Source of the DNA: Aphis gossypii
Taxonomy: Eukaryota > Arthropoda > Insecta > Hemiptera > Aphididae
Assembly (NCBI RefSeq): GCF_020184175.1
Contig: NC_065531.1
Span: 21,163,213 to 21,227,212, forward strand
Length of the DNA stretch: 64,000 nt
Direction of reading: 5' to 3'
In this document: in pieces, positions 36,950 through 48,290 of the stretch
Numbering within the stretch: position 1 is the stretch's first letter
Layout of the letters: every line of letters starts with the position of its first letter
Program-made: the position numbers and the translations under genes
The notes under the pieces: generated by a model
Database searches by the model: none
What the model was told of the DNA's origin: nothing
What the model saw: the letters and a program-made list of their open reading frames with translations, nothing else

Positions 36950-37520
36950 AGAGGGTATCTTATGTGTGATAAATAAAGACACAATTAAGTCAATATTATA
37001 ATATTAATATATTATTATTAATAAAATAATAGTTTAGTATAGTACTTAAATATTTTTCAAAAGTATTTTTACAACACAGCTATTATTATAATTATTATTA
37101 TTTAAATATCAACAGGATTAAATACAGATAAAATCGAGTTAGGATTTAGGTAAAAATAAACGCATTTTTAATTATCATTTGGATGATACTAGTAATGGAG
37201 ATAATACTAGGGATTGTGATGAAACATTAAGAGGTGTAGAGAAAATTTAATACACTGCCAGCACAAATTATGCCAACAAAATGTTTTCATTGTCTTACCG
37301 ATTACTGTTCAAGCATATTTAGAATAAAAATTCTCATTATATAATAGCTTTTAATAATAACTGTTATAAATTACTATTTTTTTTTTTTAATATTATTAAT
37401 TGCCATATTAAAATTAATTAATTACCAATCGGACGGAGTGATGGGTGATCGTTTAGGGGTGACCTACCTTTTTTCTCGAATCACTACTGGCTAATGCGAA
37501 TTGATCATATTTAATACGAT
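36950..37520. other. AT-rich spacer
   Basis: AT-rich, no supported feature. A short GC-richer spot at 37430-37495 contains no ORF. Confidence 0.6.
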
Positions 37521-37535
37521 TGATGCATTTGAGCA

Positions 37536-38000
37536 CTAGCTATTGACGATCATCGCATAAAACAGTAACTGTAAACCTAATATTTCGGAGAAAAATATTT
37601 CATTTGCGGGTCGTTTAACTACGGGTTTCGGGCTTACTACAGATTTTCGATTATTTTCACGGGTATTATGTCGTATTGTGTGGTCCAGTTGATTCGAAAG
37701 TAAAGCTTTGATTTTAATATGTTTTGGATCACACTGAGCGCCACCGAACGGGCTTGTAGGTTCTCGTGACCAAATTGTAAAATCGACCGAAACCACGAGC
37801 GGTGTGGAAGAATAATAAATCACAAAAATAATAGTAATATTCTGAATAAATGTCGTCCGTAGTAAGCGGTAACGATGCCTTCTTATCTCGACGGAACAAC
37901 ATTCTGACGGTCATTTTTAAAAGTCCCTCAAAGGCACCTCAACTGCAATTCTCCGACACAGCTTTTATCTGAGCGGGTACAATCATTTTATATAGCTCTG
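37536..38000 (-). other. minus-strand acceptor with overlapping open frames
   Basis: On the minus strand ATTATATTTTTTCAG ends at 37998, followed by GC-richer DNA. An ATG at 37914 opens 61 codons to 37729, with charged N-terminus and aromatic middle. A second frame, 37823 to 37536 (95 codons, GTG first), overlaps it in another phase. A short frame right after the acceptor reads about 18 codons to a stop. Two overlapping frames with plausible composition may mean a decayed gene with a frameshift, or chance. No product recognised. Confidence 0.18.
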
Positions 38001-41000
38001 AAAAAATATAATTTTTAAATAAGCACCTTTTTAGGTATCAAAAAAAAAAAAAAAACGATTAAATTATAAGTGTAGTCATGTCAGAAAATTAAATCTTAAT
38101 AATATATTTTGTTTATAACCAAATCGATCAGCACAGTACAAATAATTGGACCCTACTACAAGAATTTGTAAACTGGTTCGGTAAAATGTACCGACAACAA
38201 CGGTTAATCAAAACCAAGTTGAAATCATTGTACGATATTACGTTACTCCACTATCACATGCACCAACCTTTACAATATGCATTATACAGAGTGATTAATT
38301 TCATTCATCATTTCCTCTTCAATAATGGAGTTATTCGAATTCAATTTATTTTTATTTTTTTTAAATTTTTAAGTTTATGGCTTAAAATCCATATTTTCAA
38401 ATTATTAAATACTTATATCATTTAAGGAATTTCGTGTATAGCGATACCATGACTTACTTTTTTAAAAAGAAAATTATTAGTTTTTTTTTAAATCATTACT
38501 AGTAGATTTTTTTTTTTTACAATTTCGTCCTGGAAACTAAAACAACATTTTAAATAATAGATTTTTTAAATTGATTTCGATAAGACTAATGTGATAAGAT
38601 GAATATTATATTATTATAATATTATAGATAATATTCAGACCAATTTATAGATATAATAATAACATTTCTCGATAGTCTGTTTAAACACTCTGGTTAGGTT
38701 AGGAGCTTTAAGGACTAGGTCAAGGACTGATATTGGAATCCTTGAGCCGTATCAATCGTATTCTTGATGCGGAATCAACTTTAGAAATCGCATACTCAAT
38801 TTCCCTCTCGATAAATTTAACCAAATTTGGACCCTTTACAGTCGTCGGTTATTCGTTCATTAAAAAAATCAATGATTTAAGTTTAGTAAGCGACAGCTGT
38901 TTCATAATATGTTTGTTTTTCTTTCTAGAATTCAGTTTTTTCGTTCAATCATAAAACTTGTATCAAATTGACTTTTACTGTCGAAAATTGACATTTCAAT
39001 TGAAATAACAAAAACATAATTAAACACTGGAGTCGGGAAACCCTGACCACGTATTTTGAGTAATCATATATTAACCATGAGCTACGATAACAATAACCTA
39101 GCTATAGTGTACCCCGGTGACCGTACACATCATAATTTTTAGTGTCTGGTGTAGCACTCACTCTTGAGAGGTTTTTCGTTTTTCGTTTAATGTTATATCA
39201 ACAAACTGTTTCATAGTATTAGGAAGCACACACTGGCTAGCTCTGCACCGTCTTGTGTAAACGATTAATAACAATAATGCACTGATTTCAATATTTCACT
39301 GATAAAACTGACGTATACTAATGCAAGTATTATAGTGCAATATATTTTATAGATGTATGTTATAGTAATTTTATCTTACTTAGGTCTATAAAAAGAAGTT
39401 TCACTTTAAATAATAATACCTTTTTTGAATACGCACTTGATGACTTTTTAGACATAGTCAATCCATCATATGTTTAAATCGTAGGTTCATTAAATTATAT
39501 TATATATAAATAATACCTACCAACATTAGTATACTTATATATTATAGATTGTACACCACTTTCAATTATTAAAAACACTGTTTTAAACAACTTAGACATC
39601 ACATTATTTACATTTTAAAGATAATATTAATCAATTAAATTATTGTAACAATGATTGTAACAAATGGATATATTATTATTGTGAGTTTATAGTTTTATGA
39701 AGCACCTTTATCAATTTTCTTCTATAATTAAGTACTGTTATAAATAAATAATAATATAACCATGTTATGACCTAAGCAATCAAACGACTAAAACAAATTT
39801 AATTTTTATCTTTGGATTACTATTATGCACAGCTTTGCTCTGTATTTTAAATAATTAAAATGTGATTCAACTGTATAAAAATACACAAGCCAATAAGTTT
39901 CAGTGCTTAATTATAGTGGCTTTAACAGCAGTTTACAGTTTTTTTTTACTAGTTAATGCATTAGCAGAATATATAATTATTCGTAACTATAATCGAGTAG
40001 ATTATAGTATTATAAACTAGAGAATATTATCATTTTTTATTTATCTAAAACAAATTTGAAATTTTGATAAACAAATTACACTAATTATAATAATGTACAA
40101 TTATTTGAGACCAATATTATTATTCTCAAGTACTCGTTCAATTTTCTTTCCGAAATTTAATTTCAATAATTAAGAATAATTAATACTGCTATAAGTATAT
40201 TGCGTCTATGTATATACCCAGTAGTAGTCGATATACTGATCGACTGCAATGGCGTGGAAAAAGCACAGAAAAATATTATTAAGAATTATATGGTCATATT
40301 AATTGTGGGGATGTTTAATAATCGTTAATAGTAATTTTTTATTTTTTTTTTTTCGACAATATTTTTAACGATAGCGATAATAATATTGATGCGCGTCGCC
40401 GTAAATTACTAAACACAGTGACTAGTTAGTTGTCGCTCGAAAAACATTATAATTTGAACATTTTTTTCGGCAGTGCCACTCAGCCACGGTGATTTATATG
40501 ATGGTTCACTTAACTCGACCAATTTCAATTATTTAAGTGCGTTCCTGAGCTGTTCGGTTTTATCGAAACATATCCGACATCGTAGTCACGTGTTTATGAT
40601 TTGATTAAGTTAGGTACTCGAATAAAACGCCAAACATCAATAATAGTAATTTTTAATTATATTATATAGGCACTGTCTTACTGAAACTGAATAGTTTTCA
40701 GAAACTATTCAACGAACACCGATCAAACCGAACAAATGGTTCACTATTTGTGTAAGTTTATTCATTATTAGCAATTTAAGTTTTCACGAACGGCAAATAG
40801 TAACATTACCACAGTAAAACAGAGTGCGATTTTGCGAGATCAATAATAAGTGATACTTCTCACCGAAAAAAATATCAAGTTATATTGAAAGAATTAATGC
40901 TTATCTCTACTTTGAAAAAAAATCACCTGATTTTTAAGATTTGAATCTTGGGAAATATTAAAGTAAATTAACCATGTAACTAAATAATATTACTATGATA

Positions 41001-42700
41001 TTATGGTACCTATGATATTATGTTTAATTAAAACACTTTAATATAATGCCTGATAATTTTGATTAGGAACAGTAACTAAAAACTAATGAAATCACCTATA
41101 ATTTCAAAATAATTGTTCCGGGCTCTGATGAAGTACGCACACATGAAAAATTCGTATAAATTCTAAACTTAAAATGCTCATAAATTATAAACTATATTGG
41201 TTCAATAATCGGCATTTGTTCGTCAGTGTTTTGTTAGAAAACTACGATCTGCTCACACAAGATTATGGAATTAAATATAAATAGTGGTTGTCGCTTTTCA
41301 ACGGCAACAAAAAGCATGAAACCTAAAAAATAACACAGGTGAAAAATATTAAGTCTTATAAATATATGTATAATGTATATAGTATTTCAAATGGTATAAA
41401 GGAAAAAATTGTTTCCAAAAAGTTTTCAGACAAAATGGTCGCCGTACTATCGTTAAAAAATCACCATATTATGTAACGCAGTGCAATGCGCATAAATCAT
41501 TTTACTCAACTCGAGTTGTGAAAATTCAACATAAAATATTATAAAAGTATGACCAAAAAAGTCACTTGGTGAAATTAGATTACTGCACTTGATCTATAAT
41601 ATATTCTATATAGTACATAAAGTTACAATATTATTATTTTTATTATCTTATTAGAGAATTGACTATAAATGTGCACCTATGGTCTATTGATCTGTATTAT
41701 AAGTAAATAATATATTCCAATTACCAGGTATAATACTCATACTTTATAGTCACTAGTCTCTTCGCCTACCATAGGCGAGTTAAATGAGGTTAATTGTTAT
41801 AATTTTTCACTCACTTCTTAACTTTAAGCTTCTCCCGAAATTTGAATTTTTATATTTAAATTAACTTCAACGGCTTAAATGAAATGCTGTTATATCAGCC
41901 CTTATTTGTATATTAAGTTTTAAAATTTACATTAAACTTTTTTAATACGTTTTTTATAAGAGTTTGTAGCAAATAAATTTGCAATGAGATAAAAATCATC
42001 ATGCACCGAATAACGTTTGTTTTTCAAAAGATTAACTTGAATCATAAAAGAACATACATTTAATAACAAAATAATAATAAAACAATTTTTTCACTTATTG
42101 CATTTAGTAAGAAAACATAATAATTTTCAATGTTTTAAATTAAAATTGGATTATAATTACAAGTAATCTAAAAAAAATAAGATCAACTGATCGATGGATA
42201 ATTATAATTTAGTAAATTTGAACATTACAATAAATAATTAACGTATTATAATCAAAATAATGATGAAAAATTCCTCGATATTTGTAGCGATTCACCGTGA
42301 TAATGTATATATCTTGTTTCACACTGTTAATAATATTAAACCAACGTGATGTAATAGAAATAACATGATAGCCACATAAAACGTAAAAACATTTTTCTAA
42401 TCGATAATTACAAATTATAATATACATAATTTATAAAAATATACCGACTATAGAACCAATCAAAGTTATTATTTAGCAGTTGTTACATGATGTTAACACC
42501 ATATAATTATTTGTAATATTATTTATGATGTATATAATTGTTTACTTGTTTTGACGCTCTATTGGGTAGGTATAAGGTAAATATATATATGTTATGAAAC
42601 AGTGGAGTATCTGTTGCAGAGTATACGAAAATCCACAGATAATATTATAAAACAGGAATTGAAAATAAAAACGATTTTTAAACAGACCAGCTGTTTAGAT
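38001..42700. other. long AT-rich stretch
   Basis: AT-rich with few CpGs apart from short spots near 38690, 39100, 40390-40580 and 41450. An ATG-less frame at 38733-38954 and an Ile/Tyr-rich minus frame at 42209-42427 were not called. Contains two TTAGG units at about 38693-38703, a TCGCCTA/TAGGCGA hairpin with a 3-base loop at 41762-41778, and the 50-nt exon candidate listed next. Confidence 0.6.
40702..40751 (+). other. candidate 50-nt exon
   Basis: An acceptor (ATAGTTTTCAG) ends at 40701 and a GTAAGTTT donor starts at 40752. The 50 bases between them are stop-free in all three frames and richer in C than the flanks. The base before the donor is T, which weakens it, and the pyrimidine tract is short. 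The 9-bp inverted repeat GAATAGTTT/AAACTATTC overlaps the acceptor. An internal coding exon of an unknown gene is possible. Confidence 0.15.
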
Positions 42701-42843
42701 TCGTCTTTGTCGTGTATCGTATAGTATATATATATTACGCTACCAAAGGCTGACACAAAGATAATGTCGTTTCGATGGGTTTATCAATATCGCACGAGTT
42801 TCCAAAGTTATCTCTCGGAGAGATTTTTATTATTTTTTTCCAG

Positions 42844-43009
42844 CGTTTTTCTCCCGTACATATATATATTATATACTCGAGTCATCCGACTGACATACAT
42901 GGTTTACGATCGGACCGCCGATTCGAGATCTGTTTTTAGCGAAACCATCTTGAAAAACGAAAATGGCCACGTCGTGGTCGTGAACCTCTCTATATATATA
43001 TACGTGTAG
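42844..43009 (+). other. candidate terminal coding exon
   Basis: A very good acceptor (TTATTATTTTTTTCCAG) ends at 42843. Entered after one base, the frame is open for 54 codons to TAG at 43007-43009. Entered in phase 0 it is open for 31 codons. The longer frame has a mixed, charged middle and a Val-rich end. The same frame continues upstream through the acceptor to an ATG at 42764 (81 codons in all), so an intronless small ORF is the alternative. No domain recognised. Confidence 0.22.
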
Positions 43010-43279
43010 TATACTTCGTATAGCAATACATCAATTTTCAATGGGTTGAAGGCTCGAAGAACCAAACAATCGATTCAAGTCGTTATGATAGTAATCAATT
43101 TCGCGTGTTTTGGAAAGGAAGAAAATCTCGAAGGATAAAACGCTACTATAAGGTGGCCCGCAGATATTACATAATCGGCATCGGCAGCTGTGCGATAAGA
43201 CATGACAAAGTATAATAATAGGATTATATGCGAAACACGCGAGTGAAATTGAATTTTGCGCGTAAAATGTGTTCGGAAA

Positions 43280-43438
43280 ATGCAGGAAGAAACTACCTAT
43301 ACGCGATTTGATCAAAGAAAAAAAAAAACGTTTAACTTGCTAGACCTGAAAATGGCAGTCTGCCATGTCGAACGAAAACGGAATGCCTATTTCGCCACTC
43401 GCGCGTTAGCACAGATCGGTAACGGCGCTCGTCGGTAA
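43280..43438 (+). CDS. small basic ORF, 52 codons
   Basis: ATG at 43280 in a favourable AAAATG context, stop at 43436-43438. The predicted peptide is rich in Lys, Arg and Gln with a balanced middle, no signal peptide, no membrane segment. It includes a short A run that encodes consecutive Lys. The frame is open for 8 more codons upstream, without another ATG. No family recognised. Confidence 0.12.
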   Translation: MQEETTYTRFDQRKKKTFNLLDLKMAVCHVERKRNAYFATRALAQIGNGARR

Positions 43439-43689
43439 CATCACTATAATAATAATATTTCAATCGCATTTTTCTTTTGATCGTCCGCGTCTCGAATAAA
43501 ATGCCCATCTCGTTTATTTACGCCCGATATCCGTATACAATAGAGATCTACGCTACGAACCGCAAAAGGCCTCATCTCGGTCGTACCGTTTAACGGTATA
43601 TATTGATTTAAAATACTATTCTACTATAGTACACGGAAAGGCCATTAATAAATTATTATTGGTCACTGCCGCCGTTTAACGCGTTACAG

Positions 43690-43879
43690 CAGTAACACGC
43701 GGTGTACGACGGCCTTCCGCAATCGGCTAAACGCCCGTCACGTCGGCGTTATATTCGTGCGTTTCAACCTTTACCGCTTTCAAAGTCCATCGTTTCGATT
43801 GTCAGCAACCTCAAGACCATCGGATTCGTCGTCGCCGCAATAACTGTCCGGCTATATTATAAGTTTTGCACATTTTTTT
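43690..43879 (+). other. candidate exon with open frames
   Basis: GCGTTACAG ends at 43689, with a second possible CAG at 43690-43692, and a GTAAGT donor word starts at 43880. One frame is open across the donor (ORF 43702-43887 region). The frame entered one base after the first acceptor is open for about 50 codons to a TAA near 43841. The three bases before the donor are TTT, unfavourable. CpG-rich throughout. Product unknown. Confidence 0.15.
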
Positions 43880-44230
43880 GTAAGTAGTGCATCGCGTCTT
43901 ATTATAATTCTACACGCCAACGCGTTCTGTAATAGGTACACACGTCAAAAGTGTTTTAGTCGAATGACAAAACGTAAGTGCACACGAGACCTCAATATCA
44001 TGTTATTATATATTATTATCAAATCGTATCGCCGCCGTCTAATCGTCTACGGTTGATTTTCATAGATAATTAGTAAATTACAGTTCGGTCGTGCGTCAAA
44101 AATAAATGTACAATACATTCTGTCCATGCACATACTACACATGGTAATATAGACTACTGTGTTTGCAGTAGGCGACATAAGTTTACGAGTCGTATCGGTA
44201 TGTGTCGCGCCGCGTTTGGATCGGTCGAAT

Positions 44231-45300
44231 CGCTTAAATCAAAATAAATAATGAGCTATGAGACACGTACAAAAATAATACGAGAATATAATATGTTGTA
44301 AGCTGTATACTTTGCTGGTCGGGTTAATACCTATATAAACCGCTGTAACGTCTAATCTGTGGTCGGTATCGTCCACCTCGTGGTACGCGCTGCAGTATAT
44401 GATCGTACTTGACATCGAAACAATACATTGGTGCAATTTTAATACAGACAGGTATATAATAATAATAACAATAATATGTCGTAGAAAAAAAAAATTATTT
44501 TCTTCATACTAATAACAAATCCTAATGAATTAATTCCTTTATTGAACGAGTCATAAAAAATATGGTATAATTAATTTAAGGCGTGGATTTAAATGCGAAT
44601 TGATTTTCTGAAAAAAAAAATGCTTTTCAAGTACAAAATGTCTTTCCATACATTATAAAATCAAAATTTATATTTCCTATTTTTAGTGTATTTTATATAT
44701 TTTAAGTGCATTTTTCGTATAATATATTTAATACATATTATACGTATATATTAATCCGGCTTTATAATTGGTAAAATTGTATCAAATCATATCTAAAAAA
44801 TTAAAACGGGAAAAAGCTTTAAGCATTTTATATTTTGTGTACTATACTTACGGAAATATACCTATATGTGATATAGAAGGCACCGTATATGTTGAATATT
44901 TATCGTCATCATCAAACGATGAAAAAAATTACTTTTTCAAATCTATTATTATTAAATCGTATTTTCTTAGACCCCCTGCACGCTCTAATTATTAGTATTT
45001 TTATATTTTTTATCGTATGCGCATAATATATACGTCATTACGACCGATATCATTGTGCCGGTAGCACGCAAATACAATATTTACGCTCAATAACCGTTTA
45101 GACTTGAACGGTTTAGGGTTTAAACGATTACATGTTATATCGTTTAGCCTTTTTTTTGAATTTAAAATGTATAAATAACACACACACACACACAGAAAAC
45201 GTCATGATAAAATGTATAGGTAGTGCGCACGTGAAAAAAATTCGTCGATGTATATTATATGGGCATTAGTGCATACCAACGACTAATGTCGGCTTACTAC
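44231..45300. other. AT-rich spacer
   Basis: AT-rich, frames of 65-75 codons without a convincing start or product. Contains the CA repeat at 45178-45194. Confidence 0.6.
45178..45194. repeat. AC dinucleotide microsatellite
   Basis: About eight uninterrupted AC units. Confidence 0.9.
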
Positions 45301-45850
45301 GTTCGACTATAACGTCTCGGGTTTCGGTCGGTCCTGTACGCTCCTATATACATAATATATGTATTATATTATGTTTTATGGTTATGACGACGACACGACG
45401 CCCACCACGTGCTGCGGTCGCGTGCTTTTAGTCGAGCAAAGGAGAGATGACACAGTTTGTCAACTCCCTGATGTTTTATAGGTTGTGCGCGCGTATATAT
45501 ATAAATGTGTCGTGTGTGTGTGTGTACATGTAAGTAGAAATACGCGTCATATATATATATTTAACCACGCGGGGGAGATCCGTTCACGCGTTTTTATGCA
45601 CACAAGGACGTGGTCGTTTCCGACTCGCGACACGTCTCCCGTTCCGGTCTCCGTCGCGAGACACGACAGCGCGTAAAAACGCCTATCGTGACACGCGGAA
45701 ATTCCTATACATCGGCGGTTCTATTCTTTATCATATTTTCGCTCGCTCGCTTGCCACGTGTCAAAACCGGAAACGAAGAACGACACAGAAATCCGACACT
45801 AGATGGACGGCGACGATGCATAATATAACACACAGAAAGCGACGTCGAGA
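45300..45850. promoter_or_regulatory. CpG-rich island with TATA word
   Basis: CpG-rich on both sides of a short TG-rich run at about 45511-45525. TATAAAT lies at about 45500-45506 on the plus strand. The 63- and 72-codon frames that overlap at 45485-45828 share no recognisable domain, and one starts with GTG or a similar codon. Possible promoter or regulatory DNA. Confidence 0.2.
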
Positions 45851-46480
45851 TTAATATAATATTGTTCACAAATCCTTAAATTATTATTAAAATACTTCGG
45901 CGCGTAAATTAGTGTCCTGTGACGTCGATTCAATCTCGATTTTATGTTGCTTCAGAATATATATATTATCGTGACAATTATTTAACTTTTTTAATTCTTT
46001 ATTATTCTAAATCCGAGTGTTTTCCGGAGTACTTATATATACTTATATAAATTAGATTTTAGACGAGTTGCAGTGACGCAAGTGAGGTTCATCAAACTTT
46101 AAATATAATAGTAGTAATAACTTATGTATAATTAACTACTCGTTCGAAATTCAACTTGTATAAATCGATACACTCCGAGCAATTTTATTATACACTTTTA
46201 CTTAATAAATAGTAAATTGAAAACGATGTAAGTTGAAGTTCATAAAAATAGAAAAGCTTTACATAGACATTAGACACATAGAATAAAGCTAAAAAATTGT
46301 ATCATAAAAATATAACCAACAAAATATTGTTTTTGTATAGGCTTAAAGTTATGTAAAAAGTATAATATTTCCAAAAATGTCAATAAATTTTGAAATAATG
46401 ATTTTTTTTACATTAACTTATAATCATCTTGTATATGGATTTAACGTAGGTACCTAATATTATGTTTCGACTGCTGCTAC
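45851..46480. other. AT-rich spacer
   Basis: AT-rich, CpG-poor. A GTTGCTTCAG acceptor-like site ends near 45956 but leads into TA repeats. Nothing else supported. Confidence 0.6.
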
Positions 46481-46816
46481 AGCGTCGCCCACGCGTCCAA
46501 ACGCATACGCATATTCGTTACTAATATTTCATAATAGGTAATCGTACATAGGCACGTGGTTGTACCTGCTACACTTTCGATCGCGTTGCATCGCAGTTCA
46601 CACGATAATAATATCGTTATATTTCACGAACCTATATACAGTATGCAGTAGACTTCAAAAATCACGCCGTATGTGCATAATTAATAACATTGAACATTAA
46701 TATTCGATCGTCAAAAGTGCGTGATCGTCATTATCACATTTTAGACGCGTTTAGACTTGTATAATTTTACGACAGCAATAATGTTAGAGAGAATCGTGAT
46801 CCAATGACTTACTCAC

Positions 46817-47104
46817 CCGGTGCTTAGATCTCGGGGTCTATGAAAGAGATGACGTCTGTCCCGGTCCTGCGGTAGCGCACGGAATTAATGTCTTTACGTC
46901 GGGCATTATAATATACCGATTGCCCAACACGTGTCTAGCACAAGTGCTGCAGGTGGCGCGACCCAACCGCCTACAGACCACGGTCGTTGAAAATATATTA
47001 TTATATAATAATTCTGTTTGCTTAAACATCCTATGCGTGTATTGTATTGTTATGGGCTTGCTTCTGTATAGTACGACAAAAAACTAGGATCTTCGGGAGC
47101 GTAT
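46817..47104 (-). ncRNA. candidate minus-strand first exon, possibly lncRNA
   Basis: A TATAAG word on the minus strand (47128-47133) precedes an initiator-like TCATAC whose A is at 47104, 29 bases downstream, the usual spacing. The following 288 bases are CpG-rich and end at CACCGG/GTGAGTAAG (GT at 46816-46815), a strong donor. Core promoter, exon and donor are thus in correct order. The whole of a 63-codon ORF lies inside the exon, so the transcript could be a noncoding RNA, a small-protein mRNA or a gene with a uORF. Confidence 0.3.
46838..47029 (-). CDS. first-ATG ORF, 63 codons, inside the candidate exon
   Basis: The ATG at 47029-47027 is the first ATG after the predicted start at 47104, and the frame closes at a TAG (46840-46838) 21 bases before the donor. 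The peptide has four Cys (one CxxC pair) and Arg-rich middle, no signal peptide or membrane helix. No family recognised. It could be a small protein or a uORF of a spliced gene. Confidence 0.17.
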   Translation of the reverse strand: MFKQTELLYNNIFSTTVVCRRLGRATCSTCARHVLGNRYIIMPDVKTLIPCATAGPGQTSSLS

Positions 47105-47124
47105 GATCGCAGTGCACAGTTGTA

Positions 47125-47133
47125 CGTCTTATA
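47125..47133 (-). promoter_or_regulatory. minus-strand TATA box paired with initiator
   Basis: TATAAG on the minus strand within CpG-rich DNA, 29 bases upstream of TCATAC (A at 47104). The pairing and spacing match the arthropod TATA-plus-initiator arrangement. Evidence is motif-only. Confidence 0.3.
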
Positions 47134-48010
47134 CACCGTGACGCTCGCCTAATACAACACATACGTGCGTGAGTGCGTGCGTGCCAGCGCATTTGGAAAC
47201 GCGTAAAAATAAGTATTAAAAAAAAAAAAAAAAAAAATTAAAAATTCACGGTGGGGTCCCGTCTAGACGGTAAATTATGTAATACACGTATATATACATA
47301 TATACGCGGTGCGATGAATGAGAGTCGAGATACGCCGCCGTTAATGAAACGGTCACCAGAAATAGAGCGACTCTGGCGGACAAACGGGGTTATTTGGCAT
47401 TTGTACAGAGAGGCAGGAGACACGCGTGTATTGGCAGGAGGACGGATGGCGACGACGACGAGACGGAGAGGAAAATAAGATAGTGCGACCCTGAAGGGGG
47501 GAGAAACGGGCGAGGAGTAGGTACATATAGCATTAAAGTGCCGAGTTGATGCTGCGGCAGACGCGGCGCAAACGGAAATAGATGTCGGGCGATAGCGAGC
47601 GGGGAGGTACGTGTATAATATACATATATATAAACACTCGCACACGTCGGCCGACGACTGTACGGTAGACACAATACAAATTCTTTTAAAGGTCCCGATC
47701 GTCCGACCGTCGCCGCCTCGCCGCAATCCTTATAGCCGTTCCGGTCTGTAACCCGACAGATCGGCATTTTTGATTCCGGACCCGAATCGTCATCGACATT
47801 TCGCGCTGCCGCTCGCCTTTCTCCTCGCCGCCATTTCTTTCCGGAGAGATTCTTCCCCGTTTAACCGTCCGTAAGCGCTATTTTTAAACCGTCCGCGCGT
47901 ATCTCTCGGTATATGCGGTATAAATATATTGGTTTTATCCCGGTGATGGTTATGTGGTAGTGTTAACGCGCGATTTATATCTCGTACAGGTGTATCGCGG
48001 GGGGGGGGAA
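47134..48010. promoter_or_regulatory. CpG-rich island
   Basis: The densest CpG in the middle of the window. On the minus strand an ATG in a good AAAATG context at 47767 opens 125 codons to 47390, and another frame (47726-47238, TTG first) is open for 162. These overlap and are biased by the GC-rich sequence. On the plus strand TATAAATA is at 47919-47926 with a weak CAG/GTGTAT donor at 47989. The island also has a 20-base A run at 47218-47237 and a 9-base G run at 48000-48008. Confidence 0.25.
47390..47767 (-). CDS. unidentified ORF, 125 codons
   Basis: ATG at 47767-47765 preceded by CAAAA, a favourable insect start context. Stop at 47390-47392. The first 35 residues are mixed and charged. 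The rest is rich in Pro, Ser, Leu, Tyr, as often happens in the antisense of CpG-rich regulatory DNA. Two short upstream ATG frames lie within 80 bases. No domain found, and it overlaps a longer frame in another phase, so it is more likely chance than a gene. Confidence 0.1.
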   Translation of the reverse strand: MPICRVTDRNGYKDCGEAATVGRSGPLKEFVLCLPYSRRPTCASVYIYVYYTRTSPLAIARHLFPFAPRLPQHQLGTLMLYVPTPRPFLPPSGSHYLIFLSVSSSSPSVLLPIHACLLPLCTNAK

Positions 48011-48019
48011 TACCAATTT

Positions 48020-48290
48020 TCTCGGAGCTCTGTCCATGGGCCCAACTAGACCTTTAAAACATGGAGTGCTTAAACAGTTAATCCCTCAGAGAAATCGAAT
48101 AACTTTTTAATTTCATAATCATATTAAATAGATAACAATATATTACACATATTAAATCAACATAATTTTTCTTAGTTTCATGATATATTTCACTAAAACA
48201 ATAATAGTTGTGTATAAAAAATAAGAGGTGCTAAATTTGAACTAGGGGGTGCTTAATACCCTTTTGGACTCCCTTAGTTACACCACTAGC
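48020..48290. mobile_element. decayed transposon-like fragment
   Basis: The segment has the look of a widespread hemipteran repeat: a GGGGGTGCTTAATACCC-type block with a complementary feel, and an end reading TTAGTTACACCACTAG (on the other strand CTAGTGGTGTAACTAA), a form common at the ends of old elements in such genomes (from memory of the pattern, not a database result). The interior is AT-rich with no coding frame. It separates a CpG-rich island from AT-rich DNA. Element class cannot be assigned; boundaries are approximate. Confidence 0.4.

Larger units (their letters stand above)
42701..44230. promoter_or_regulatory. broad CpG-rich region
   Basis: CpG is frequent from about 42760 to 44230 in three or four pulses. 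Two exon candidates (42844-43009 and 43690-43879) and an ATG frame at 43280-43438 lie here, all on the plus strand. An overlapping 94-codon minus frame (43031-43315) has no ATG support. The concentration of frames may reflect only the lower stop frequency of GC-richer DNA. Confidence 0.25.

Noticed and set aside
38693..38703. TTAGG-TTAGG, the insect telomere unit
   Set aside because: Only two units; a similar short match occurs near 20509. Too short to be an interstitial telomeric array.
47238..47726. 162-codon minus-strand frame, the longest in the window
   Set aside because: Begins at TTG, overlaps a 125-codon ATG frame in another phase, and its Ser/Pro/Arg/Tyr-rich composition follows from CpG-rich DNA with few stops.
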